From contig NZ_JDFF01000001.1 in the NCBI RefSeq assembly GCF_000565015.1, positions 1-64,000 of the forward strand: a stretch of 64,000 nucleotides of DNA, in the 5' to 3' direction. Shown here piece after piece: positions 45,766 through 54,590 of this stretch. The notes under the pieces were generated by a model. The model saw nothing but the letters and a program-made list of their open reading frames with translations. It ran no database searches and was not told where the DNA came from. Position 1 is the stretch's first letter. Each line of letters opens with the position of its first letter. The stretch is from Porphyromonas catoniae ATCC 51270. GTDB taxonomy: Bacteria > Bacteroidota > Bacteroidia > Bacteroidales > Porphyromonadaceae. Made by a program: the position numbers and the translations under genes.

Positions 45766-45810
45766 CCTCTGCATAAGCATACTTTACTAACCGTAAATGA
45801 CTTCATTACA

Positions 45811-48800
45811 ATGAAGAATGAAAGACTTTTTTTTCATCGAGGTCAGTTGACTAGGTTCTTATCCTATTCACTGCTCTCAGTTGCCCTCTTCATGCCCACT
45901 GCTACCACATGGGCAGAGACACACACGACAACGCTCACCCAGACAACCAGCAAGCTACGTGGACGTATCGTGGATGCTAAGACAGGTGAGGCGATTATCG
46001 GGGCAAGCATCCAAGTAAAAGGGAAGAAACAAGTAGGGACAGCCTCCGATATACAGGGGGGCTACACGCTCTCTGCTTCCCCTGGTGACCTACTCGTCAT
46101 CACCTGTATTGGTTACCAGACGCTCGAGGTACGTGCCACTGCTGGTGAACAGATAATTCAGCTCAAGGAAGATGCTAAGATGCTCGTCGAACTTGTTGTC
46201 GTCGGTTACACCACACAACGCAAGGAGAGCCTCACAGGTGCCATGATTAGCCTCAAGGACAGCAAGCTCAAGGATCTCACCACTCCCTCCGTTGGTAATC
46301 TGCTCAATGGCAAAGCCCCTGGCGTGTATGTTTCACCTGGCTCTGGACAACCAGGCTCAGATGCAGCTGTGGTCATCCGTGGGCAAGCAACCCTCAACGG
46401 GAATACACGCCCCCTCTGGGTCATCGATGGGGTAATCGTTGGAGATAGCCCTGGACAGCTCAACCCTCAGGACATAGAGAGTGTTACGATCCTCAAGGAT
46501 GCCGCCTCTACCGCTATATATGGATCAGCTGGTGCCAATGGAGTTGTAGTAGTCACAACGAAAACCAGTCGCTCAGGGAAGGTACGTATATCAGCTTCTC
46601 TTCGCGCAGGAATAACCCAGCTCACCAATGGTAATCTGCGAATGATGAATGGGCAGGAGCTATATGACCTCTTTGCCTCTGCGCAGAATGCCGGGAGCAT
46701 AGCTTTCTCCCGCTGGAAACCCGAACTAAGGAATACGAACTTTGACTGGTGGAAGTTTGCCACACGTACAGGCTTCACACAAGACTATAACGTTATGCTT
46801 CAGGGCGGAAGTGAGACACTGAACTCACTCTTCTCCCTAGGATATTATGATGAAAAGGGAGCGGTCAAGGGATTCGATTACAAGCGATACAGCTTCCGTC
46901 TCAAGACCAATTATCAGCCTCTCGAATGGCTCACCATTCGCCCCTCTCTCAGCGGTGCGATGCAGACCTCTGATGATCGTCAGCATAGCGTCACTTCCAT
47001 GTACTCCATGCTCCCCTGGGATAAGCCCTACGACGACGAAGGCAAGCCCGTCCCACATAAATCCCCAGGCTGGGTCAATAGCAACAGCACAAACTACGTG
47101 TATGACTTGCAGTGGAACCACGGTGACACACGTAACTATGAGTTCATGGGCAACCTCGACTTCGATGTCCGTATAGCACCATGGCTGACGTTCTCCTCAG
47201 TCAACAACTATAAGTATCTGCACAGAGCGCAGCACGGCTACCAAGACCCGCGCTCTAATGCAGGTCAGAGCGTAGAGGGGCGCATCACAGAGTATCATCT
47301 AGAGGTAGCACGGCGATACACAAACCAGAAGCTACTCACCAATAACAGCTGGGGCTCACACAATCTAAGTGGACTAGTCGCATACGAATTCAATGACTAC
47401 TGGCATAAGACTCTAGATGTCTATGGGCGAGGGTTTACCCCTGGCTTCGAGGTACTGGACATCGTGGCTAAACCAGAGAGGACAAAGGGTGGCATAGCTG
47501 AATGGGCAGTACAATCCATCTTTGCCAATGCTCGCTATAGCTATGACAATCGTTATCTCCTAGAGGGATCGGTACGTCGTGATGGAGCCTCCAACCTAGG
47601 CTCAAAAGCGAAGTATGGCACCCTCTTCTCCATCAGTGGAGGGTGGAATATACACAGAGAGTCTTGGTTTAAGGTCAAGGCCTTTGATCAGCTCAAGCTA
47701 CGAGCATCATACGGCTCTGCAGGGAACCGCCCTTCAGCTCTCTATCCCCAATATGACCTCTACTCCGTATCCTCCAGCTACGATGGTAGGCCAGGTCTCT
47801 TAATCTATCAGCTCGGGAACGACAACCTTACCTGGGAGCGTACCTACACCGCAGGTTTAGGTCTAGATGCTTCTCTCTGGGAGAATCGACTTCACTTCAC
47901 CATTGATATCTACTCTAAGAAGACTGATAACATCCTCTACAATGTTCCCACCACGGGTCTCGTAGGGGTCACACACATCTACCGCAACATCGGGAAGATG
48001 GATAACAAGGGGATCGAAGTCTCCATCGGTGGGGACATCATCCGCACCAAGGATCTTACATGGAGCCTAGATCTCAATATCGGGCATAATGCCAACAAGC
48101 TAACTGACATCTACCGTCAGTATGATCCGACCACAGGTAAGCTCGTTGCTAAGCCCGTCATCATCAACGATGGCACCTCTATATCTGGCTCAGCAAAGCG
48201 AATCCTGGAGATTGGTTATCCCATTGATACCTACTACATGCCTGAGTGGGCAGGGGTAGATCGAGAAACGGGGAAGCCTATGTGGTACAAGGATGATGCA
48301 AACGGGAATAAGGTATCCACCAGCAACTACGCAGAGGCTAAGTACTACAAGCTCGGCAGTGCAGCACCCAAGGTCTTCGGAGGAATATCCACCAGCCTAC
48401 GCTGGAAAGAATTTGACCTCTCTGCTACCTTTGGCTACTCACTAGGTGGACAGATCTACAACTATTCTCGCCAAGAATATGACTCCGATCTTGCCTACGC
48501 AGATCGTAACCAAATGGCACTGCAGAAGGGTTGGTCACGCTGGCAAAAGAAGGGAGACATCGCTACCCACCCTCGTGTACTCTACAACAATAAGGACGCA
48601 GGGCAGAAGGCTTCCTCACGCTATCTGGAGAACAGCTCATTCTTCAAGCTTCGCTCACTTGCTCTAGGATACAACTTTGCCCTTCCTCAGCTGAAGGTGC
48701 AGAATCTTCGCCTTTACCTCAACGCTGAGAACTTATTCACCATCACAAAGTACTCAGGCGTAGACCCTGAGCTACCAGCCTCAGATGGTGCTGTGATGGG

Positions 48801-48867
48801 GACAACAGGCCCTGGAGTATATCCTCCTGTACGTCGGTTCGTCATTGGGCTAAATCTCTCACTCTAA
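45811..48867 (+). CDS. SusC/RagA-family TonB-linked outer membrane protein
   Basis: This large barrel imports glycans or peptides across the outer membrane with TonB energy. From the ATG at 45811 the protein has 1018 residues. It comprises a signal peptide (to about residue 35), a carboxypeptidase-like beta domain (LRGRIVDAKTGEAIIGASI), a TonB-dependent plug (VVGYTTQRKESLTGAM; IRGQATLNGNTRPLWVIDGV; LKDAASTAIYGSAGANGVV), and the C-terminal barrel. The frame is open to 45763, but that would start inside the -7 box. It pairs with the SusD-like gene 14 bp downstream. No enzymes or regulators adjoin, so the substrate cannot be predicted. Confidence 0.93.
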   Translation: MKNERLFFHRGQLTRFLSYSLLSVALFMPTATTWAETHTTTLTQTTSKLRGRIVDAKTGEAIIGASIQVKGKKQVGTASDIQGGYTLSASPGDLLVITCIGYQTLEVRATAGEQIIQLKEDAKMLVELVVVGYTTQRKESLTGAMISLKDSKLKDLTTPSVGNLLNGKAPGVYVSPGSGQPGSDAAVVIRGQATLNGNTRPLWVIDGVIVGDSPGQLNPQDIESVTILKDAASTAIYGSAGANGVVVVTTKTSRSGKVRISASLRAGITQLTNGNLRMMNGQELYDLFASAQNAGSIAFSRWKPELRNTNFDWWKFATRTGFTQDYNVMLQGGSETLNSLFSLGYYDEKGAVKGFDYKRYSFRLKTNYQPLEWLTIRPSLSGAMQTSDDRQHSVTSMYSMLPWDKPYDDEGKPVPHKSPGWVNSNSTNYVYDLQWNHGDTRNYEFMGNLDFDVRIAPWLTFSSVNNYKYLHRAQHGYQDPRSNAGQSVEGRITEYHLEVARRYTNQKLLTNNSWGSHNLSGLVAYEFNDYWHKTLDVYGRGFTPGFEVLDIVAKPERTKGGIAEWAVQSIFANARYSYDNRYLLEGSVRRDGASNLGSKAKYGTLFSISGGWNIHRESWFKVKAFDQLKLRASYGSAGNRPSALYPQYDLYSVSSSYDGRPGLLIYQLGNDNLTWERTYTAGLGLDASLWENRLHFTIDIYSKKTDNILYNVPTTGLVGVTHIYRNIGKMDNKGIEVSIGGDIIRTKDLTWSLDLNIGHNANKLTDIYRQYDPTTGKLVAKPVIINDGTSISGSAKRILEIGYPIDTYYMPEWAGVDRETGKPMWYKDDANGNKVSTSNYAEAKYYKLGSAAPKVFGGISTSLRWKEFDLSATFGYSLGGQIYNYSRQEYDSDLAYADRNQMALQKGWSRWQKKGDIATHPRVLYNNKDAGQKASSRYLENSSFFKLRSLALGYNFALPQLKVQNLRLYLNAENLFTITKYSGVDPELPASDGAVMGTTGPGVYPPVRRFVIGLNLSL

Positions 48868-48881
48868 CATCTGCTACAGAC

Positions 48882-50609
48882 ATGAATAAGATAGTCACAT
48901 TCTTAGTAGCCATAGCGTTACTCATGAGCTGTTCCCTTGACCGAGAACCCAAGGGATACGCCACTAAAGAGAAAATCCTAGAAGAGCCAGGTAAGGTCAT
49001 TGGCGACCTAGTAAACGGTGTCTATGCTCAGCTCAAAGCTTGGAGTGACCCCATGCACCGCTGTGGTGAATATGCTGGGGATAACATCATGATACGAGGT
49101 GCCTCCACCGACCCCTTCTTTGAGTTCATTACGTTCAGCCGTACTCCAAATAACGACCGCTTACAGTCCTTCTGGGATAATAGCTACAAGGCTATTGCTC
49201 AGGCCTCAAACATCGTTGAGATGCTCGGTGCAAGTACCGACAGAGAGGTGAAGGAAAAGATTGGAGAATGCTACTTCGTGAGAGGGCTTCTCTACTTCTA
49301 CTTAGTACGAGCCTTTGGACGACCTTACTACCAAGCACCAGAAACAAACCTTGGTGTACCGGTTGTAACCCAGATCCCAAAGAATGTCTTGGGCGACTTC
49401 AGCCTCCCCGACCGCATGACCGTAGAGAAAACCTATGAGCAAGCCATCGCTGACCTAAAGAAGGCCGAGGAGCTCCTCCCCAGTGCATCTGCACAGCCAT
49501 TCCGAGGCTCTAAAGAGGCAGCTCAAGCTCTCCTCTCACGTGTGTATCTCTATATGAGTGGCACGTACGACCAGCCAAATGTGGCGTACGCTAAGCTCGC
49601 AGTAGAATATGCGACAAAGGTTATCTCTAGTGGCAAATATGCACTCTTACCTCGTGATGAGTTCATGAAGTACAACACAATCCTCCCCGAGAACAACAAA
49701 GAGTCAATCTTTGTCATCCGTCGCTTAGCTTCGGAGTTCTCTGGCTATGACCACTATTATGGTGTCGGGGGTATGTACGCGAATATCGGGGGTATGGGCT
49801 GGGGAGAAATGTACGCCAGCGCTAAATACCTTGCCTTGCTGGATGAAACAGGGCGCAACGACTATCGTCCTGATCAGAGACGTATCGTAGATGCTCGTGC
49901 AGCCTTCATCGAACCCGTCTACAAAGAGGGCAACAAGGAAGTATTTCGCTTCATCAAGACCGAAGGAAGTGGGGATCAGAACTACCTCCAGCTCCCGACA
50001 AAGCACACGGGAGGGAAGATAACCGTCAGCGAAACCATTACAGACGGGAACAACCAGCAGAGGGAAATAACCTACGAGCTAACGGCAGTAAATGCAGCAC
50101 AAGGGATCTATAGCATCAACTATAAGGGCACAACATATCAGGGGGTACTCGACTACGACATCACCCTCAACCGAGCCTATCCAATGTTTTACATCACCAA
50201 GTGTTCTCGTGAGGGCGAGGATAGCCATCTGCACTCACCCGTGATTAGTCGCCTAGCTGAGATCTACCTCAACCGTGCCGAGGCCGAGGCCAAACTCGGC
50301 AACTACAGCGCAGCACTCTCCGATCTTAACCAGGTACGTACACGCTCTCTTCCTAGTGCTGCGTACTCCAGTCTAGATGCCACAACGGCGGCAACTCGTA
50401 TCGACAAGGAGCGACAGCTTGAGCTCGCCTTCCAAGCAGAGCGTAGCTATGACGTATTCCGTAATGGTGGTTCACTCGTGCGTCGCTACCCTGGGGCGCA
50501 TAACCAGACTGAAGACATTGCTCCTACAGACTATCGAGTCATCTACTTCATTCCGCAGAATGCCATCAACTCTTACCCAGGTAAGTTAACGCAGAACCCA
50601 ACTCACTAG
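48882..50609 (+). CDS. SusD/RagB-family nutrient-binding lipoprotein
   Basis: The lid lipoprotein partner of the upstream SusC-like channel has 575 residues. A lipoprotein signal (MNKIVTFLVAIALLMSC, cysteine 17) precedes the SusD N-terminal region (DREPKGYATKEKILEEP; LVNGVYAQLKAW). TPR-like helical repeats and the C-terminal motif RLAEIYLNRAEAEAKLGNY, then RQLELAFQAERSYDVFR, follow. The family features are complete. It ends in a hairpin terminator. Confidence 0.93.
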   Translation: MNKIVTFLVAIALLMSCSLDREPKGYATKEKILEEPGKVIGDLVNGVYAQLKAWSDPMHRCGEYAGDNIMIRGASTDPFFEFITFSRTPNNDRLQSFWDNSYKAIAQASNIVEMLGASTDREVKEKIGECYFVRGLLYFYLVRAFGRPYYQAPETNLGVPVVTQIPKNVLGDFSLPDRMTVEKTYEQAIADLKKAEELLPSASAQPFRGSKEAAQALLSRVYLYMSGTYDQPNVAYAKLAVEYATKVISSGKYALLPRDEFMKYNTILPENNKESIFVIRRLASEFSGYDHYYGVGGMYANIGGMGWGEMYASAKYLALLDETGRNDYRPDQRRIVDARAAFIEPVYKEGNKEVFRFIKTEGSGDQNYLQLPTKHTGGKITVSETITDGNNQQREITYELTAVNAAQGIYSINYKGTTYQGVLDYDITLNRAYPMFYITKCSREGEDSHLHSPVISRLAEIYLNRAEAEAKLGNYSAALSDLNQVRTRSLPSAAYSSLDATTAATRIDKERQLELAFQAERSYDVFRNGGSLVRRYPGAHNQTEDIAPTDYRVIYFIPQNAINSYPGKLTQNPTH

Positions 50610-50633
50610 AGCAAGAAATATCCTACAAAAAGC

Positions 50634-50669
50634 AAACAGCCTCTACTCTCATTTGAGTAGAGGCTGTTT
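50634..50669. terminator. Terminator after the SusD-like gene
   Basis: A perfect 15-bp stem (50634-50648 with 50655-50669) with a 6-nt loop lies 24 bp after the susD-like stop. A-rich sequence precedes it, so it may also serve the minus-strand DUF4834 gene. Confidence 0.75.
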
Positions 50670-50716
50670 ACGTTACAGTGCGAAGGATTTACACTGCTAT
50701 CACATCGCTCATCACA

Positions 50717-51010
50717 TTATTCTTTTGGAAGCTCCTCGAAGTCCACGTACTCATCGGATGCGGCACGCTCAAACTTGCGGGCTTCGATATCGTCTAATTC
50801 CTGCTTCTGTTGGCTAGCTGAACCGGCACTCGAGCCTCGACTACTACCTCGGCTTGACGTACGTTGCTGCCGAGAGTAGTCTCCTGCCCCATCGCCTCCC
50901 ATACGCTCCTGCACCCGACGTAAGATGTGGCTGAGAAGCCATACCTGGATGCGTGCACGGAAGAACCAGAGCACCCATAATATAAGTAGGAAGATGATGA
51001 ATCCTTTCAT
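50717..51010 (-). CDS. DUF4834 small membrane protein
   Basis: The 97-residue protein has an N-terminal helix (residues 2-17, IIFLLILWVLWFF) and an amphipathic segment. A Ser/Arg/Gly-rich linker and an acidic tail ending EYVDFEELPKE follow. This matches the DUF4834 family, commonly found next to the phosphatidylserine synthase gene in Bacteroidota. It follows pssA by 53 bp on the same strand. Function is unknown. Confidence 0.8.
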   Translation of the reverse strand: MKGFIIFLLILWVLWFFRARIQVWLLSHILRRVQERMGGDGAGDYSRQQRTSSRGSSRGSSAGSASQQKQELDDIEARKFERAASDEYVDFEELPKE

Positions 51011-51063
51011 TGTTACCTATTATAGATGATACATGCTCTAGCAAGGGCAAAGAGCGTGCCAAA

Positions 51064-51753
51064 CTAAGCTTCCCTAGCGGGGAGAAGCGAAAGGAAAATG
51101 TAGGCAATGATAGTCAGAGTGCAACCAAACCAGCCCTCGAAGACCACAGCCACAAGAGCTATGACAACAAGGACAATCTGACGCCAAAGAGCCTTCAGGG
51201 GTGCTTTCTTTAGCTTAAAAGAAAACATTGGGAAGTCACTCACCATAAGCGCAGAGAGAATCACTGCTAGGACAAGGTATGTGATGAGCGTCAGCTGGGA
51301 GCCAATCGTAAAGCTAATTGAGGGAATGGCAAACGCACATCCAATCCAAAAGAGCGCACTTGACGGCACGGGCAGGCCAAGGAAGGAGGTGGCTTGCCGT
51401 GTGTCGTTGTTAAACTTCGCTAGGCGCAGGGCTGCAAAGGCAGGCAGGATGAATATCCCATAGGCCCAAGGACTACCACCCGTAAGCTGACTCAAACCCT
51501 GATAAACAAGAATGGATGGTGCAACACCGAAGCTCACGACGTCGGCAAGCGAGTCCAAATCCTTACCAATCGCACTCGTTACGCCGAGAAGTCTTGCCAC
51601 AAGCCCGTCGAAGAAGTCAAATACGGCAGCTAGGACAATGCACCGTGCCCCAAGCGTTATATCTTGCGTTTGGAAGGAGAGTACGATGCCAAGTACTCCA
51701 GAGAGGAGATTGGCGCAAGTAATAGCGTTGGGGATATGTCTCTTGATACTCAT
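51064..51753 (-). CDS. pssA: CDP-diacylglycerol-serine O-phosphatidyltransferase
   Basis: PssA makes phosphatidylserine from CDP-diacylglycerol and serine. The 229-residue polytopic membrane protein has the CDP-alcohol phosphotransferase signature DFFDGLVARLLG, followed by GKDLDSLADVVSFG, near residues 46-74. Several helices follow. It begins 10 bp after psd, so the two steps to phosphatidylethanolamine are cotranscribed. Confidence 0.93.
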   Translation of the reverse strand: MSIKRHIPNAITCANLLSGVLGIVLSFQTQDITLGARCIVLAAVFDFFDGLVARLLGVTSAIGKDLDSLADVVSFGVAPSILVYQGLSQLTGGSPWAYGIFILPAFAALRLAKFNNDTRQATSFLGLPVPSSALFWIGCAFAIPSISFTIGSQLTLITYLVLAVILSALMVSDFPMFSFKLKKAPLKALWRQIVLVVIALVAVVFEGWFGCTLTIIAYIFLSLLPAREA

Positions 51754-51763
51754 GAGTAGAAGC

Positions 51764-52417
51764 TTAGCGGGGGAGCGTGGCGATGTCGGTAATATTCCCC
51801 TTTACACGCTGCCCGACCTTCACGTGCACTTCGGTGCCGAGAGGAAGATAAAGGTCCACGCGCGAACCAAACTTGATGAAGCCCAGATTCTCGTTGATAC
51901 CAACCTTTTGCCCGACCTCGGGATAAGTAACGATGCGACGTGCGATAGCACCTGCTACTTGGCGCACGAGGATGGGATCTCCTCCCTCACTACGAATAAC
52001 GACAGCTGAGCGTTCGTTATCGGTACTGCTCTTGGGGAGGTGCGCAGAGAGGAAACGCCCTGGCGTGTGTGATACATGCTCAATCGTCCCATTGCAGGGA
52101 ACCCAGTTCACGTGCATGTCGAAGACGTTCATAAAGACAGAGACCTGCAGGCAACGGCAACCGAGGATTTGGGTTTCGTCCGTCTCCTCAATCACTACGA
52201 TGCGTCCGTCTGCTGGGCAAACAATTTCCCTATCTCCTGTCGAATGCTTTCGTGGCTCGTAGCGGAAAAAGTTCAGCACTCCGAGGAAAAAAGCAAGAGA
52301 GATAACGACAGGGATGACACTAAATGCACCAGCATAGAGGGCGATGAAGGCATTGATGCCAATCAAGCCGAGAGCAAAGCCACAGAGTGGGCCTTTTCCT
52401 TCCTTGTGTAATAACAT
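51764..52417 (-). CDS. psd: Phosphatidylserine decarboxylase family protein
   Basis: Psd converts phosphatidylserine to phosphatidylethanolamine. From the ATG at 52415-52417 the protein has 217 residues. It starts MLLHKEGKG, with two helices (about residues 12-45), then VCPADGRIVVIEE and VFMNVFDMHVNWVPCNG. The self-cleavage site is GFIKFGSRVDL, where Gly-Ser yields the pyruvoyl group. The frame is open to 52459, but a TACTTTTG -7 box at 52458-52465 places that codon upstream of the transcript. It is a short, membrane-anchored form typical of Bacteroidota. Confidence 0.92.
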   Translation of the reverse strand: MLLHKEGKGPLCGFALGLIGINAFIALYAGAFSVIPVVISLAFFLGVLNFFRYEPRKHSTGDREIVCPADGRIVVIEETDETQILGCRCLQVSVFMNVFDMHVNWVPCNGTIEHVSHTPGRFLSAHLPKSSTDNERSAVVIRSEGGDPILVRQVAGAIARRIVTYPEVGQKVGINENLGFIKFGSRVDLYLPLGTEVHVKVGQRVKGNITDIATLPR

Positions 52418-52457
52418 TTCTATTTTGTCTGTAAGCAGATGTCTGATAATTCTGTGC

Positions 52458-52465
52458 AAAAGTAC
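52458..52465 (-). promoter_or_regulatory. -7 box (TACTTTTG) for psd-pssA; decides the psd start
   Basis: The minus-strand TACTTTTG fits TAnnTTTG. Transcription from about 52451 is compatible with the psd ATG at 52417 but not with an upstream ATG at 52459. Confidence 0.55.
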
Positions 52466-52500
52466 GGAAAAACGAGGGCTTTCACAGCTGGATGCTTCAT

Positions 52501-54141
52501 TTAGGACGTAGCTCGCTCCAGCTCCCTAAGGTTCTCCAGCTTCTTTCGTTGCATGAACTCGTAGATACCTTCTAGGTGCTCGGTCACTTTCCCGCCCCCA
52601 AATTCGTAAACCTTGCTCACCAGTCCGTCGAGGAAGTCTCTGTCGTGCGAAACGAGGATGAGTGTGCCATCATACCGCTGGAGTGCAGCCTTGAGGACTT
52701 CCTTCGTCTTCATATCGAGGTGGTTCGTCGGTTCGTCGAGGATCAAAAGGTTGTAGGGCTCCAGCAAGAGTTTCAGTAGGGCAAGGCGTGTGCGCTCACC
52801 CCCGCTGAGGACCTTGACTTTCTTGGTCGATGCCTCGCCACCGAACATGAATGCACCGAGCAAGTCCTTGATCCGCGTGCGAATGTCGCCCTCTGCCACA
52901 TCATCTATTACTTGGAAGACAGTGCGGGTCTCATCCTCCGTAGCGGTACTATTCTGGGCAAAGTAGCCAACATGCACGTTGTGTCCCAGCTTCAGTGTCC
53001 CTTCATGGTCGAGCTCGTTCATGATGCAGCGCACGAGCGTACTCTTGCCCTCACCGTTCTTCCCAACGAAGGCAATCTTGTCTCCACGCTCGATCATCAG
53101 GTCTACGTGCGAGAAGATCCGCTTGTCTCCAAACGCTTTGCCTACGCCTGCCATCTCCACGGGATAGTTCCCCGAGCGTGGAGCTGGTGGGAAGCTCAGG
53201 CGGATAGCAGACGTATCAATCTCATCCACCTCTACTCGCTCCAGCTTCTCTAGCATGCGCACACGGCTTTGCACTTGGTTGGTCTTTGAATAAGTTCCCT
53301 TAAACCGCTCAATGAACTCCTCCGTCTCGGCAATGAACTTTTGTTGCTCGTCGTAGGCACGTTGTTGCTGTTCTCTTCGCTCGGCTCGGAGGCGTTGGTA
53401 CTCAGTATAATTGACTTTGTAGTCGTAGATGCGTCCGCCAGTTATCTCGATGGTGCGCGTAGTAATGCGGTCCACGAACGCTCTATCGTGGCTGATGACC
53501 ACGACAGTCTGATTGCTCTCCACGAGGAAGTCCTCCAGCCACTGAATAGACTCGATGTCGAGGTGGTTAGTAGGCTCGTCGAGCAGGAGCACATCGGGGC
53601 GACGCAGTAGGAGCTTCGCTAGCTCGATACGCATACGCCAGCCACCCGAGAACTCTGAGGTCTGCCGTCCGAAGTCCTCTCGGCGAAAGCCCAAGCCAAG
53701 CAGTGTCAGTTCGACCGCCTTATCGTAGTTGATTTCTTCGATGGCGTAGTACTTTTCTCCCAGTGCAGTGACCTCCTCGATAATCGCCATATATTCGGGA
53801 CTATCGTAGTCGGTACGGCTTGTCAGCTCCTGATTCAGCACCTCCATACGCTCTGCCATCTGATGGATGTGGCTGAAGGCTTGCTCGGCTTCCTCGAAGA
53901 CCGTACGGCCATCCTCGATCATCAGATGCTGTGGCAAGTACGCCACGGTGACGCCCTCCGGCACGGCAACCTTCCCACGTGTGGCCTCACGGCTACCGCT
54001 GAGGATCTTCAGCAGTGTACTTTTCCCAGCACCGTTCTTGCCCATCAGAGCAATGCGGTCCTTCGGGTTAATTACGAACGAAATATTGGAGAAAAGTGGT
54101 GCCCCACCGATCTCTACGGTTAGGGAATCAACTGAAATCAT
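52501..54141 (-). CDS. ABC-F family ATPase (ribosome-associated type)
   Basis: The 546-residue soluble protein has two nucleotide-binding domains and no membrane segments. Walker A motifs are GKNGAGKST (residues 34-42) and GKNGEGKST near 362. Signature motifs are FSGGWRMR and LSGGERTR, and both Walker B motifs end LLLDEPTNHLD or LILDEPTNHLD. The interdomain linker is long and charged. ABC-F proteins act on the ribosome in translation factor or antibiotic protection roles; the subtype is not resolved here. Family C repeats lie upstream. Confidence 0.93.
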   Translation of the reverse strand: MISVDSLTVEIGGAPLFSNISFVINPKDRIALMGKNGAGKSTLLKILSGSREATRGKVAVPEGVTVAYLPQHLMIEDGRTVFEEAEQAFSHIHQMAERMEVLNQELTSRTDYDSPEYMAIIEEVTALGEKYYAIEEINYDKAVELTLLGLGFRREDFGRQTSEFSGGWRMRIELAKLLLRRPDVLLLDEPTNHLDIESIQWLEDFLVESNQTVVVISHDRAFVDRITTRTIEITGGRIYDYKVNYTEYQRLRAERREQQQRAYDEQQKFIAETEEFIERFKGTYSKTNQVQSRVRMLEKLERVEVDEIDTSAIRLSFPPAPRSGNYPVEMAGVGKAFGDKRIFSHVDLMIERGDKIAFVGKNGEGKSTLVRCIMNELDHEGTLKLGHNVHVGYFAQNSTATEDETRTVFQVIDDVAEGDIRTRIKDLLGAFMFGGEASTKKVKVLSGGERTRLALLKLLLEPYNLLILDEPTNHLDMKTKEVLKAALQRYDGTLILVSHDRDFLDGLVSKVYEFGGGKVTEHLEGIYEFMQRKKLENLRELERATS

Positions 54142-54305
54142 CGTGTTATAAATTACATTTCAAAGGCCTTGCGAAAGGGAAGCCCCGTCTCGCCCTGCCA
54201 ACCTACCCCCAAACGCCTGCCAGCAATACACCTTGCTGACGCTCGCCCTATGGTTGCAAGGCCGAGGATTAGTCCTTGCCAAGGCGACCCTTACTGGGGG
54301 CTTTT

Positions 54306-54393
54306 GCGACCAATATACCTCGCATTTGCGACGTATATACCTCGCACTCGCGACCAATATACGTCGCAAATGCGAGGTATATTGGTCGCAAAC
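54306..54393. repeat. Family C palindromic array C1 (four units, 22-bp period)
   Basis: Units start at 54306, 54328, 54350 and 54372. The first unit, GCGACCAATATACCTCGC, and the last, GCGAGGTATATTGGTCGC, are perfect reverse complements, so the array has inverted ends as in family A array A2. The spacers are 4 bp. Confidence 0.9.
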
Positions 54394-54437
54394 GGGAGGA
54401 TAAGTGCTTAATTTTCAAACCCTCATACCCTGCAATC

Positions 54438-54569
54438 AGAAGGTATATACCGTGCATCAGCACCGTATATTGGGTGCGTTTGCACCGTATATTGGGTGCA
54501 TCAGCACCGTATATAGGGTGCACTTGCACCGTATATACCTAATTTTTGCACCGTATATAGGGTGCAAAA
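54438..54569. repeat. Family C palindromic array C2 (six units, 22-bp period)
   Basis: Units start at 54438, 54460, 54482, 54504, 54526 and 54548, built on GCACCGTATATAGGGTGC. Units 2 and 3 are identical. Units 1 and 5 have decayed ends. The array lies 48 bp from C1 and shares its TATA-containing core but not its outer bases. Confidence 0.9.
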
Positions 54570-54590
54570 TCAACCTAAAGACTTAGGGAA

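Noticed and set aside
45551-45790. 79-residue open frame upstream of the SusC-like gene
   Set aside because: Composition is unlike a coding region, it overlaps the -7 box and the 5' end of the following transcript, and no family is recognised.
52418-52459. Upstream extension of psd
   Set aside because: The codon lies at the -7 box of the psd promoter, so it would not be transcribed; the inner start matches the family.
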